A stretch of DNA of 64,000 nucleotides from Lachnospiraceae bacterium (GCA_017431515.1 JAFRKV010000040.1:1-64000); one strand, 5' to 3'. Shown: positions 16,223 to 24,424, numbered from the stretch's first letter. Notes: generated by a model not told the origin, from the letters alone. Numbers and translations: made by a program.

Positions 16223-16711
16223 TTACCAGTTTAAATGATGGAGCTCTCCTTCTGCAGATAATCCCGGAAAACCATTTTGCCGGAGCGCTTCATAAAGAAG
16301 AATTGCGACGGAATTAGCAAGATTCAGAGAACGTTCTCCCTCCAGCATCGGAATACGGACGCAGCGCTCCCGGTTTTGCACCAGCAATTCCTCCGGGATG
16401 CCGCCGCTCTCCTTGCCGAACAACAGAAACGCATTCTGCGGATATTGAACTTCATCATAGGATTGTCTGGCTTTCGTGGTCGCCATGAAAATTACCGCGT
16501 CCGGGTTCTTCGCGAGGAAATCCTCATAGTCGATATAACGTGTCACATCCAGCCTATCCCAGTAGTCCATACCTGCGCGTTTCAGGTTCTTTTCCGTGAG
16601 CTGAAATCCAAGCGGTTCGATCAAATGCAGTTTCGTGCCGGTGGCTACACAGGTACGGCCGATATTTCCCGTGTTGCTGGCAATCTCCGGTTCCAGTAAA
16701 ACGATATTCAT
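16223..16711 (-). CDS. trmL: tRNA (cytidine/uridine-34-2'-O)-methyltransferase TrmL
   Basis: This 162-residue SPOUT enzyme has the knot-forming motifs N-T-G-N-I-G-R-T near the N-terminus, L-F-G-K-E-S-G-G-I-P and L-N-L-A-N-S-V-A-I near the C-terminus. It matches TrmL, which 2'-O-methylates the wobble base of tRNA-Leu. AAGGAG lies just before the ATG. A small open frame ends 9 bp upstream and may be cotranscribed. Confidence 0.92.
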   Translation of the reverse strand: MNIVLLEPEIASNTGNIGRTCVATGTKLHLIEPLGFQLTEKNLKRAGMDYWDRLDVTRYIDYEDFLAKNPDAVIFMATTKARQSYDEVQYPQNAFLLFGKESGGIPEELLVQNRERCVRIPMLEGERSLNLANSVAILLYEALRQNGFPGLSAEGELHHLNW

Positions 16712-16720
16712 GGTGCTCCT

Positions 16721-16873
16721 TCACAACTCCTGCCTTTTCAAGATCTCTTCTATGCGATCGCAATAATGCAAATTTCGCTTGACCGGTATGAGCGTTTCAC
16801 TGCAAACGGTATAACTATATTGCTTTAACGGAATGACCGTCTCGGGTAGCGGTATGATATTATTCGGCGGCAT
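16721..16873 (-). CDS. Possible small protein upstream of trmL
   Basis: This 50-codon frame reads M-P-P-N-N-I-I-P-L-P and ends E-E-I-L-K-R-Q-E-L, with its stop codon 9 bp before trmL and overlapping the trmL ribosome-binding region. The phrase E-T-V-I-P-L-K and E-T-L-I-P-V-K occurs twice, a weak internal repeat. Only a poor Shine-Dalgarno is present. I do not recognise a family. It could be a genuine coupled peptide or a leftover of a larger gene cut by the ATPase element that lies immediately upstream. Confidence 0.35.
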   Translation of the reverse strand: MPPNNIIPLPETVIPLKQYSYTVCSETLIPVKRNLHYCDRIEEILKRQEL

Positions 16874-16888
16874 AGGACTCTTTTGGCC

Positions 16889-16905
16889 AGTTCACCGCCA
16901 AATAA
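16889..16905. repeat. 17-bp repeat downstream of the AAA ATPase gene
   Basis: AGTTCACCGCCAAATAA here is identical to 18397-18413 on the other side of the ATPase gene. An inverted partial copy lies at 18366-18379. Confidence 0.85.
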
Positions 16906-16914
16906 GCTTTGGGG

Positions 16915-18348
16915 TTAATCTGCAAATAAATCGGGTAATGTGATGATCTTTGAAAAAACACCGATATATTCGTTTTTCACCGGCTCGTAGGTGGTGATAA
17001 GTGTGTTATGGACAACTTCCCCAGGGGCTATCATAGCTGAAAGAAGCTCTTCTCTCTTTATGGTCTTTTCGTGATCGTCTTTGTTTGCTTTATACGGTTT
17101 GCTGTAATACTTCATTTCGCACATATTTACGACGTGATCGTTGCGTGTGATGACAAGATCTATTTGAGAACCATTCTCATCATCTTCGCGCTTTGACCAA
17201 GCGGAATGAGATGTCAGTACTCCGCTGATCCCAAGAGCTTTTTTTATGCAACCCACGTGATTAAAACATACATTCTCAAAAGCAAAGCCTCGCCACGTCA
17301 CTACATTTTGAGCAGTCAAACTGTGCTCCCAGAACTCGGGATCCTTTGTCTTTCCATTTGTGATGAAATGCAGATAGTACAAGCAGAACGGATCAACAAG
17401 TTTGTAGTGTTCTTCTCTGTTCTTATAACCAAACGGTACATATTTTACGATAAAGTCACTGGCTATCAAAGCATTGAGTGATTTTGAAAAGGTACCGCCA
17501 TCAGTCACATCCAGCTTTTCCAATACTTCAGAACGTGTGTACCCGGCATTTCTGGTATATAAGAACGCGACAATACGTTTTATCAATGCGGGTTTTGCAA
17601 AAACAGAATCAAATAATCGATCATATTCGTTTGCAAGAACTGCGTCTTTTTTGAAAAAGAGTCTGTCAACATTCTGTCCCAGGCTAAGGCCTTCCTCAAA
17701 GTATGACATGTAATAGGGAATCCCGCCAAGGATCATATAACTTTGAACGATATCATAGCGGGAAAGTTTGATGTGGTTACTTTTGAAGAATTGTTCGCAT
17801 TCCCTGAGCGAAAAAGGCGAAAGCTTTATCTCACAGGTAACTCTTCCGTACAAACCGCCATGATTATTGATCAGATTATCAAGCATCCAGGAAGTGGCAC
17901 TTCCGCAAACGACGACCATAAGATTCTCGCGGCTGCATCCGAAGCTGTTCCAAAAAGCCTCAAATGCCGAGAGAAAGCCGGACCGCTGTGTATCCATCCA
18001 AGGGAGTTCATCAAGGAATACGACCTGCCGTTTCCCTGTGTCTTTCTTTTCGAGGAGCATTTCCAGCATATAGAATGCTTCCAGCCAGCTTTCGGGCTTT
18101 TTCCCTTCGGACATTCCCTGACGGATAAGTGAAAAATAAAAATGCTCCAATTGAGCAGAGAGCATCCCTTTTTTTGAATTGTCCAGTGGCGAAAGTCCGG
18201 CATGACTAAAGGTGATGTGCCCTTTAAGCGTCTGGTTGATCAGATAGGTTTTTCCCACTCTGCGTCTGCCATACACTGCCACTAAGTGTGCCTTTTTTCT
18301 GTTATATATTTTTTTCAGCTGCTTTTCTTCTTTTTCTCTCCCAATCAT
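16915..18348 (-). CDS. Archaeal-type AAA ATPase with C-terminal DUF234-like region
   Basis: This 477-residue protein has a Walker A motif G-R-R-R-V-G-K-T-Y-L near residue 27, Walker B V-V-F-L-D-E-L-P-W-M near residue 128 and sensor-1 V-V-C-G-S-A-T-S. A winged-helix segment around residues 270-310 (S-R-S-E-V-L-E-K-L type) is followed by a C-terminal domain with I-D-L-V-I-T-R and E-M-K-Y-Y, which resembles a degenerate PD-(D/E)xK fold. This is the layout of the widespread archaeal-type ATPase/DUF234 family, whose role is unknown and whose members often move between genomes. The start at 18348 sits next to a 14-bp inverted repeat. A 17-bp repeat brackets the gene, and codon use is more AT-rich than the neighbours, both suggesting a mobile or self-regulated unit. 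Confidence 0.85.
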   Translation of the reverse strand: MIGREKEEKQLKKIYNRKKAHLVAVYGRRRVGKTYLINQTLKGHITFSHAGLSPLDNSKKGMLSAQLEHFYFSLIRQGMSEGKKPESWLEAFYMLEMLLEKKDTGKRQVVFLDELPWMDTQRSGFLSAFEAFWNSFGCSRENLMVVVCGSATSWMLDNLINNHGGLYGRVTCEIKLSPFSLRECEQFFKSNHIKLSRYDIVQSYMILGGIPYYMSYFEEGLSLGQNVDRLFFKKDAVLANEYDRLFDSVFAKPALIKRIVAFLYTRNAGYTRSEVLEKLDVTDGGTFSKSLNALIASDFIVKYVPFGYKNREEHYKLVDPFCLYYLHFITNGKTKDPEFWEHSLTAQNVVTWRGFAFENVCFNHVGCIKKALGISGVLTSHSAWSKREDDENGSQIDLVITRNDHVVNMCEMKYYSKPYKANKDDHEKTIKREELLSAMIAPGEVVHNTLITTYEPVKNEYIGVFSKIITLPDLFAD

Positions 18349-18365
18349 GGTTTCATTATATCAGA

Positions 18366-18415
18366 TTTTATTTGGCGGTCAATTGATGTTTTGAAGAGTT
18401 CACCGCCAAATAAAA
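18366..18415. repeat. Perfect 14-bp inverted repeat upstream of the AAA ATPase gene
   Basis: TTTTATTTGGCGGT (18366-18379) pairs exactly with ACCGCCAAATAAAA (18402-18415) across 22 bp. The right arm is part of the 17-bp repeat also found at 16889-16905. The position just before the gene start fits an operator for autoregulation, or an end of a small mobile unit. Confidence 0.8.
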
Positions 18416-18601
18416 TGCTCCAGTAAGATAAAAATCGCTATGTATGAAGAACACAATAACAGGCGGAAATGGATAGCGCACCGTTGGTGCGAATCGCTTG
18501 TACCGCTCATACGATACAGGCTTACCGTTTATCCGAATTGTGCAGCAATGATCCAGAATTGCTGCAATATAATCAAGGTCTCTGTCAGTCGGTGTATTCA
18601 T
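18368..18601 (-). pseudogene. Remnant of a HepT-type toxin gene
   Basis: The frame begins M-N-T-P-T-D-R-D-L-D-Y-I-A-A-I-L-D-H-C, which resembles the first helix of HepT (DUF86) proteins, and starts 17 bp inside the end of an MNT-type nucleotidyltransferase gene, the usual mntA-hepT arrangement. After about 20 residues the resemblance is lost, and the frame runs into the inverted repeat next to the ATPase gene, ending after 77 residues instead of about 110-140. The R-x4-6-H catalytic motif of HepT is not present. It is probably a truncated, inactive toxin, perhaps broken when the ATPase unit arrived. Confidence 0.5.
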
Positions 18602-19082
18602 ACAGTAAGATTCCCTCATTCTTTATATGCTGACGAAAACGCCTGCCATTACGGCTTTCATCTTTTTGCACGCTTTCTTCCATGATTAAGTCCGTTTTCT
18701 TTTGAAATGCTTTTTCAAATAAGGCAACTGCCTCAGAATAATCATACAATCCGTCGAATGTTCCGCCACTGATCATGAGATCCACATCACTGTCCTTTGA
18801 TGCCTCACCTCTCGCATAAGAACCGATCAAAAGGACCCGCTTAATGCCATAACGTCTCACCACCGGAAGCATCAGCATCCGAATGGACTCAATAGAAAGC
18901 GTGTCTTCCTGACTGCGCAGATCCTTCCTCACAAGCTCCTTGAGATAACCCTGCTTATTTGAAACATCCTTTAGTTTTTCCAGGATATCCGCGTCTGTTT
19001 TTTTGTTCAGCTTTAGAAGATAGGATTTCGTATTCTCCTTGTCATAGCGCGCCTTCGCTTTTATTTTTGCTTCGCTGACCAT
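18585..19082 (-). CDS. MNT-type nucleotidyltransferase (MntA-like antitoxin) with N-terminal extension
   Basis: The C-terminal half of this 165-residue protein carries the minimal nucleotidyltransferase motif G-S-Y-A-R-G-E-A-S-K-D-S-D-V-D near residue 95. The N-terminal 65 residues (K-A-K-A-R-Y-D-K, then N-K-Q-G-Y-L-K-E-L-V) form a separate helical domain resembling a small DNA-binding or dimerisation module. In MntA-HepT systems the nucleotidyltransferase AMPylates and neutralises HepT. Here the HepT partner is only a remnant, so this may be an orphan antitoxin. AAGGAG lies 8 bp before the ATG at 19082. The gene is AT-richer than the core. Confidence 0.8.
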   Translation of the reverse strand: MVSEAKIKAKARYDKENTKSYLLKLNKKTDADILEKLKDVSNKQGYLKELVRKDLRSQEDTLSIESIRMLMLPVVRRYGIKRVLLIGSYARGEASKDSDVDLMISGGTFDGLYDYSEAVALFEKAFQKKTDLIMEESVQKDESRNGRRFRQHIKNEGILLYEYTD

Positions 19083-19128
19083 AGCGTACACTCCTTTAGA
19101 TAAGTATATACCTATCTGTTGCGGAATG

Positions 19129-19869
19129 TCAATTTACAAACGCAATCTCCATCAACGTCAACCCGCACGCTGGGGCGGTAGGTCCCGTAGCGCTGCGGTC
19201 TTTCTTTTCCAGAATCTCCGCGATTTCTTCCGGTTTTCTCTTTCCGTTTCCGACCTCCAGCAGCGTCCCTGCGATAATCCGCACCATGTTATAAAGAAAC
19301 CCGTTTCCGGTGATACGGATCGTGATGAGATCTCCCTCTTTTTCCACCGTCAGCGCGTAGATCGTGCGAACCGTCGTTTCTGCTTCCGTCGCAGGAGAGC
19401 AGAAGCTCTGGAAGTCATGCTCCCCTACGAGATAAGATGCCGCTTCCTGCATAGCATCAGTATCCAGCTCCCAGTGATAAAAGTACGTATTCCGCCGACA
19501 GTTCGGATCCCGCATGGCGCGATTTAAGATCCGGTATTCGTATGTCTTTCTGCTCTCGCATTTCCGTGGATGAAAATCCGCTGCCACTTCTTTGGACTGC
19601 TGCACGACAATGTCTTCCGGCAGCGACTGATTCAAGGCGTAGGAGATCTTTTCCGGCGGGATCCTTGTATCGGTATCAAACACACAGACATTCCCCATCG
19701 CATGGACACCCGCATCCGTCCGACTCGCACCGATCACCTTGATCTCTTCTCCCAGAAGCCTTGTCAGTTCACGGTTTAACACAGCCTCAATCGTGACGCC
19801 GTTCGGCTGGATCTGCCAGCCACAGTATTCTGTTCCGTCGTAAGCAACGATCAAGAGGATTCTTTTCAT
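19129..19869 (-). CDS. truA: tRNA pseudouridine(38-40) synthase
   Basis: This 246-residue enzyme isomerises uridines 38-40 in the anticodon arm. The catalytic Asp is visible in A-S-R-T-D-A-G-V-H-A near residue 51; Y-D-G-T-E-Y-C-G-W at the N-terminus and F-L-Y-N-M-V-R-I near residue 205 are also typical. The start at 19869 has AGGTGA 6 bp upstream. In many Bacillota truA follows ecfT directly; here the two are separated by a 300-bp structured element (19915-20212), so the usual operon has been interrupted by an insertion or a non-coding element. Confidence 0.95.
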   Translation of the reverse strand: MKRILLIVAYDGTEYCGWQIQPNGVTIEAVLNRELTRLLGEEIKVIGASRTDAGVHAMGNVCVFDTDTRIPPEKISYALNQSLPEDIVVQQSKEVAADFHPRKCESRKTYEYRILNRAMRDPNCRRNTYFYHWELDTDAMQEAASYLVGEHDFQSFCSPATEAETTVRTIYALTVEKEGDLITIRITGNGFLYNMVRIIAGTLLEVGNGKRKPEEIAEILEKKDRSATGPTAPACGLTLMEIAFVN

Positions 19870-19914
19870 TCTCAATCACCTATATGAGATCAGAGGCAAA
19901 AGCCCTTCTATTGT

Positions 19915-20212
19915 CTATACTCCATGGCAAGCTGCATAGAAAATGCAAGCGAACACTTTATGAGGGGCTTGGTTTCTCTTGGCATTTGCATCTGTATCAG
20001 CAAGGATTTGCCACGACGGCAAATCCAAGTTCCATGCGCCATGGGCTGCAAACGTCCAGTGGACGTTTTCTTGCAGCCGACCGTAACGAAGTGAAGAGGC
20101 GCATTGGAACTGGTTGCGTACTGTCTAAGGATCCTCGCGCAAATGCTTAGAGAAGCCCAGCCCCGAAATATGTGAGCGTCATTTTATTTTCAGTTTGCCA
20201 TGCAGAGTATAG
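19915..20212. repeat. 300-bp nested inverted-repeat element (MITE-like or structured RNA)
   Basis: The outer arms, about 74 bp each (19915-19989 and 20139-20212), are imperfect inverted repeats of one another. Inside are nested perfect or near-perfect stems: GGATTTGCC / GGCAAATCC (20004-20012 with 20018-20026), GTTCCATGCGCC / GGCGCATTGGAAC (20029-20040 with 20098-20110), GCTGCAA / TTGCAGC (20045-20051 with 20071-20077) and AAACGTCC / GGACGTTT (20050-20057 with 20061-20068). No convincing gene lies in it. The whole could fold as a multi-branched RNA or be a small non-autonomous transposable element. It is placed between ecfT and truA on the minus strand. Confidence 0.75.
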
Positions 20213-20251
20213 AGGAAAAAAATGGCTTTTGTCCTGATCTCACAGCACGCC

Positions 20252-21085
20252 TTAGAAAAACAGCTTCCCGCCGCCGAGAACCTTGGTCCAGAGCAGACTC
20301 AGCGCGATCATGGCGACAAAATAAGAAAACAGCAGCAGATAAGCATTCCGGTCAGCCGCCGTGTAGCGGAGCGGCTTCATTTTGGTCCGCCCGTCACCGC
20401 CATGGTAGCAGCGGGCTTCCATCGCCATGGCAAGGTCATTTGCTCTGCGGAATGCCGATACAAACAGCGGCACCAGAAGCGGGATCATCGCTTTCGCACG
20501 TTTGATAAGGCCGCCGGACTGGAAATCCGCCCCTCTTGCCATCTGCGCTTTCATGATCTTGTCCGTCTCCTCGGTCAGGATCGGGATAAAACGCAGGGCA
20601 ATCGACATCATCATGGCGATCTCATGTACGGGCACACCGATCTTTTTCATCCAGCGCAGACCCTTTTCCAGACCGTCCGTCAGCTGGTTCGGCGTGGTGG
20701 TGAGCGTCATGAGAGAAGTGCCGAGGATCAGGTACACCAGACGGATCATCATCAGAATCGCCATCTGAATGCCTTCATAGGTCAGCTTGAAAATGCCGAA
20801 CTGCACGATCACAGTGCCGGTCGTAAAGAAAAGGTTCATCGCCGCCGTCACGATCAGAATAATGATAATGGTGCGAAGACCCTTGACGATATAGGAAAAA
20901 GGCACTTTGGAAAGGGTAATCAAAAGGATCAGGAACACCGTGGCCGTCGCAAGCGCCAGCGGTCCCTGAAAGAGAAACAGAGAGATTAAATACAATAAGG
21001 TTCCGGCCAGCTTCACGCGCGGATCCAGTCTGTGAATGACGGAGTCCGCAGGATAATACTGCCCCAGGGTCACATCTTTTAACAT
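20252..21085 (-). CDS. ecfT: Energy-coupling factor transporter transmembrane protein EcfT
   Basis: This 277-residue membrane protein has about five hydrophobic helices and the cytoplasmic coupling motifs A-R-G-A-D near residue 167 and a related A-M-E-A-R near residue 223 that contact the EcfA subunits. It joins vitamin-binding S components to the two ATPases in group II ECF importers. The start overlaps the end of ecfA2 by 7 bp. No S component is adjacent, as expected for a shared module; ThiT at 42 kb is a likely client. Confidence 0.95.
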   Translation of the reverse strand: MLKDVTLGQYYPADSVIHRLDPRVKLAGTLLYLISLFLFQGPLALATATVFLILLITLSKVPFSYIVKGLRTIIIILIVTAAMNLFFTTGTVIVQFGIFKLTYEGIQMAILMMIRLVYLILGTSLMTLTTTPNQLTDGLEKGLRWMKKIGVPVHEIAMMMSIALRFIPILTEETDKIMKAQMARGADFQSGGLIKRAKAMIPLLVPLFVSAFRRANDLAMAMEARCYHGGDGRTKMKPLRYTAADRNAYLLLFSYFVAMIALSLLWTKVLGGGKLFF

Positions 21086-21924
21086 AATACGCTCAAAATC
21101 TCGTCCTTTGCTTCCGCTACGGTGGTCGCACCTGTCCGGACGGGAATCCCCGCCTCCGCCAGGGCATGCATCACGTAGGTCACCTGCGGCGCCATGAGGC
21201 CGACCTCTTCCAACTCCTTGTAATGCGCGAATACCGCCTGCGGTGTGTCATCATACATCACGCCGCCGCCGTTCATCACGATGAGACGGTCCACGTAACG
21301 CGCCACGTCTTCCATACTGTGTGAAACCAGGATTACCGTGATATGCTGTGTACTCCGCAGATTCGATACCATCTCCAGGATCTCGTCTCTTCCCTGGGGA
21401 TCCAGTCCCGCCGTCGGCTCGTCCAAAATCAATACCTCCGGCTTCATCGCAAGCACCCCCGCAATGGCCACACGGCGCTTCTGACCGCCGGAGAGCTCGA
21501 AGGGAGAATCATAAAAATGCTTTTCCGGGAAATGAACCGCATTGAGGGAACCCACTGCGCGAAGGGTCGCTTCTTTCTCATCCAGACCCTGGTTCTTTGG
21601 CCCGTAACTGACATCCGCCATGACTGTGGTCTCAAACAGCTGATGCTCCGGATACTGAAACACCAGCCCCACCTTTGTCCGCAGGGTGCGCAGATCATAT
21701 CCCTCATCATAGATATCCGCACCGTTATAAAAGATCCCGCCGGATGTGGCGCGGATCAGACCGTTGAGATGCTGGATCAGCGTGGACTTTCCGGATCCCG
21801 TATGGCCGATGATCCCGATAAATTCCCCGTCTTTGATCTCCAGATTAATGTCCCGCAGGGCTTGTACTTCCATGGCGGTACCGGGATTGTAGATGTAGTT
21901 CAGCTCATTTACGATAATCGACAT
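21079..21924 (-). CDS. ecfA2: Energy-coupling factor ATPase EcfA2
   Basis: This 281-residue ABC ATPase has Walker A G-H-T-G-S-G-K-S-T, signature L-S-G-G-Q-K-R-R and Walker B L-I-L-D-E-P, plus a C-terminal extension typical of EcfA proteins. It powers vitamin import together with EcfA1 and EcfT. It overlaps ecfA1 by 16 bp and ecfT by 7 bp. Confidence 0.95.
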   Translation of the reverse strand: MSIIVNELNYIYNPGTAMEVQALRDINLEIKDGEFIGIIGHTGSGKSTLIQHLNGLIRATSGGIFYNGADIYDEGYDLRTLRTKVGLVFQYPEHQLFETTVMADVSYGPKNQGLDEKEATLRAVGSLNAVHFPEKHFYDSPFELSGGQKRRVAIAGVLAMKPEVLILDEPTAGLDPQGRDEILEMVSNLRSTQHITVILVSHSMEDVARYVDRLIVMNGGGVMYDDTPQAVFAHYKELEEVGLMAPQVTYVMHALAEAGIPVRTGATTVAEAKDEILSVLC

Positions 21925-22763
21925 AGTTCAGATATCAGTTCTTCTTTCGTCAGTATCCCGTCCGGGAGGGAAAGGCCGGATTGCTTTAACTCCCATGCAA
22001 GCTCCGTAACCTGCGGCACAGCCAGATGATGGTCTTTTAGTTCCTCCACGCGGGAAAAGATCTCCCGTGGCTTTCCCTGCATAATCACCTTGCCGCTTTC
22101 CATCACAAAGATCCTGTTTGCATGGATAGTCTCTTCCATGTAATGGGTGATCAGGATCACCGTGATCCCGTTTTTTTTATTTAATTCCCTGACAGCGGAA
22201 AGGACTTCCTGCCGTCCGATGGGATCCAGCATGGCTGTCGGCTCATCCAGGATGATGCATTTCGGCTTCATCGCCATGACGCCGGCGATGGCGACACGCT
22301 GTTTCTGTCCGCCGGAAAGGCGGTTCGGGGAATGATGCCGATAGTGGTACATGCCGACAGAACGAAGGCTTTTCTCCACCCGTGTCCAGATCTCATCCGT
22401 CGGAACGCCGATATTCTCAGGCCCAAAGCCAACATCCTCCTCGACGATACTGGCGATGATCTGGTTATCCGGATTCTGAAACACCATGCCGGCCGTCTGG
22501 CGGATGGCCAGGGTATGATCCTTGTTATGGGTATCCTTCCCGTCTACAATCAGATACCCGCTCTCCGGTGTCAGCAGGGCATTGATGTGCTTGGCAAGGG
22601 TGGATTTGCCGGAACCGTTCGCACCCAGGATCGCAATAAAGTCTCCCGCCTTGACATCGAGGTCCACCTTGTCGAGTGCAGTCTCGATGCCTTCCACGTT
22701 GCCGTCATCGTCCCGGCGGATGTATTCAAATGTGACATTTCGCGCTTTAATAAACTGGTCCAT
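21909..22763 (-). CDS. ecfA1: Energy-coupling factor ATPase EcfA1
   Basis: This 284-residue ABC ATPase has Walker A G-A-N-G-S-G-K-S-T, signature L-S-G-G-Q-K-Q-R and Walker B I-I-L-D-E-P. Its heterodimer with EcfA2 drives the ECF importer. It starts 3 bp after the aminotransferase stop, so the ECF block is cotranscribed with amino-acid genes here instead of with ribosomal protein genes as in many Bacillota. Confidence 0.95.
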   Translation of the reverse strand: MDQFIKARNVTFEYIRRDDDGNVEGIETALDKVDLDVKAGDFIAILGANGSGKSTLAKHINALLTPESGYLIVDGKDTHNKDHTLAIRQTAGMVFQNPDNQIIASIVEEDVGFGPENIGVPTDEIWTRVEKSLRSVGMYHYRHHSPNRLSGGQKQRVAIAGVMAMKPKCIILDEPTAMLDPIGRQEVLSAVRELNKKNGITVILITHYMEETIHANRIFVMESGKVIMQGKPREIFSRVEELKDHHLAVPQVTELAWELKQSGLSLPDGILTKEELISELCRLS

Positions 22764-22766
22764 ATT

Positions 22767-23945
22767 TCATCGCATGGCACTTTTGGCGTTTCCTTCAATA
22801 AAATGCTCAATCCGATCCAACGCGATCTTCAGGTTGGACAGGCTGTATGCGTAGGAGATCCGGATAAATCCTTCTCCGCTGCGTCCGAAAGCCGTACCCG
22901 GCACGACTGCAACTTTCTCCTGTTCCAGAAGTTTTGTAGCAAACTCTTCCGAGGTCATGCCCAGCTTCCGGATATCCGGAAATACATAGAAGGCCCCATA
23001 GGGTTCGAAACAGGGCAGCCCCATCTCCTGAAACCGGTGGAGAAGATACCGGCGTCTGCCGTTGTATTCCTCCCGCATCTTTTCCACTTCCTCATCTCCG
23101 CGGCGAAGCGCCTCCACTGCAGCATACTGGCTCGTGGTGGGTGCGCACATGATGCAGTACTGATGGATCTTGGTCATTTCGCGGATGATGTTCTCCGGCC
23201 CGCAGGCATAACCCAGACGCCAGCCGGTCATGGCAAAGGATTTGGAGAAGCCGTTGATGGTAATCGTCCTCTCCCACATCCCGGGCAGCGTCGCAAAGGA
23301 CACGTGTCCTTCCTCGGTATAGGTGAGCTCCGCATAAATCTCGTCACTGATCACATAGAGATCCTTCTCCTCGACGACTTTTGCGATGGCTTCCAGATCC
23401 TTCCGCTCCATGACAGCGCCTGTGGGATTATTCGGAAAAGGCAGCACCAGAAGCTTCGTCCTGTCCGTCACGGCATCCAGCACTTCCTGCGCCGTCAGAC
23501 GAAATTCATTTTCCGCTTTCAGTTCAATCGTAACCGGTGTCCCGTTTGCCAGAATGGCACAGGGCAGATAGGAAACATAACAAGGCTCCGGGATCAGCAC
23601 CTCATCCCCCGGATCCAGCATCGCGCGCATGGCAATATCGATCGCTTCGGAACCGCCGACAGTCACCAGCACTTCCTTCGCGGCGGAATAAGAAAGGGAA
23701 AAACGCCTATTCAAATAGGTCGCGATCTCCTCCTTCAGCTCCCTCAATCCCGCATTGCTTGTATAAAAAGTGCGTCCCCGCTCTAAAGAATAGATGCCCT
23801 CGTCCCGAATGAACCAGGGGGTATCAAAATCCGGTTCTCCGACGCCGAGGGAGATCGCATCCTTCATTTCATTGACCACATCAAAAAATTTCCGGATGCC
23901 GGAAGGCTCGATGGACACGATCCGTTTACTCAAAGGTTCTCTCAT
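22767..23945 (-). CDS. PLP-dependent class I/II aminotransferase
   Basis: This 392-residue fold-type I aminotransferase has the PLP-lysine in N-G-F-S-K-S-F-A-M-T-G-W-R-L near residue 235, N-N-P-T-G-A near residue 175 and the C-terminal arginine region E-G-F-I-R-I-S. It belongs to the aspartate/aromatic-type subgroup; the amino acid substrate cannot be fixed. The start overlaps the lrp stop by 4 bp (ATGA), so enzyme and regulator are translationally coupled, a common pairing in Clostridia that suggests amino-acid-responsive control. Confidence 0.92.
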   Translation of the reverse strand: MREPLSKRIVSIEPSGIRKFFDVVNEMKDAISLGVGEPDFDTPWFIRDEGIYSLERGRTFYTSNAGLRELKEEIATYLNRRFSLSYSAAKEVLVTVGGSEAIDIAMRAMLDPGDEVLIPEPCYVSYLPCAILANGTPVTIELKAENEFRLTAQEVLDAVTDRTKLLVLPFPNNPTGAVMERKDLEAIAKVVEEKDLYVISDEIYAELTYTEEGHVSFATLPGMWERTITINGFSKSFAMTGWRLGYACGPENIIREMTKIHQYCIMCAPTTSQYAAVEALRRGDEEVEKMREEYNGRRRYLLHRFQEMGLPCFEPYGAFYVFPDIRKLGMTSEEFATKLLEQEKVAVVPGTAFGRSGEGFIRISYAYSLSNLKIALDRIEHFIEGNAKSAMR

Positions 23946-24424
23946 GGCTGTACCAGCTGCCTTTCGTCTTTTTCACCTTCTGCGATCACCGTGCCGTGAT
24001 CCTTGTATTTCTTCAGGATAAAGTTGGTCTTGGTGGAAAGCACGGTGTCCAGCGTGGAAAGCTTCTCCGATACAAACTGGGAAACCTCCCGCAGCGTCTT
24101 CCCTTCCAGCGTTACCATCAGATCAAATCCACCGGAGATCAGGTAGACCGAGTTCACTTCCGGATAATTATAAATCCGCTCGGCCACTTTATCAAAGCCC
24201 ATTCCGCGCTGCGGCGTGACCCGCACCTCAATCATGGCGGAAACCTTTTCGATGCCGACCTTGTCCCAGTCGATGATGGTATGATAGCCGCAGATCACAT
24301 GCTCCTCCTCCATCGCCTGAAGCTCCGCGACAACCGATTCTTCGTCCACGCCAAGCATCACAGCCAGCTCCCTCAGATCGATCCTGCTGTTTTTTTCGAT
24401 AAAAGTCAGTATTTTTTCTCTCAT
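23942..24424 (-). CDS. Lrp/AsnC-family transcriptional regulator
   Basis: This protein of about 160 residues has an N-terminal winged helix (R-I-D-L-R-E-L-A-V-M-L-G near residue 15) and a C-terminal RAM/ACT-like ligand domain (I-E-V-R-V-T-P, G-F-D-L-M-V-T-L-E-G). It probably senses an amino acid and controls the overlapping aminotransferase gene. I chose 24424, which follows a GAGGA site by about 10 bp; a second ATG at 24442 is also possible. Confidence 0.9.
   Translation of the reverse strand: MREKILTFIEKNSRIDLRELAVMLGVDEESVVAELQAMEEEHVICGYHTIIDWDKVGIEKVSAMIEVRVTPQRGMGFDKVAERIYNYPEVNSVYLISGGFDLMVTLEGKTLREVSQFVSEKLSTLDTVLSTKTNFILKKYKDHGTVIAEGEKDERQLVQP

Noticed and set aside
19884-20150. 88-codon frame within the structured element
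   Set aside because: It reads through nested hairpins, has no ribosome site and no coding character.
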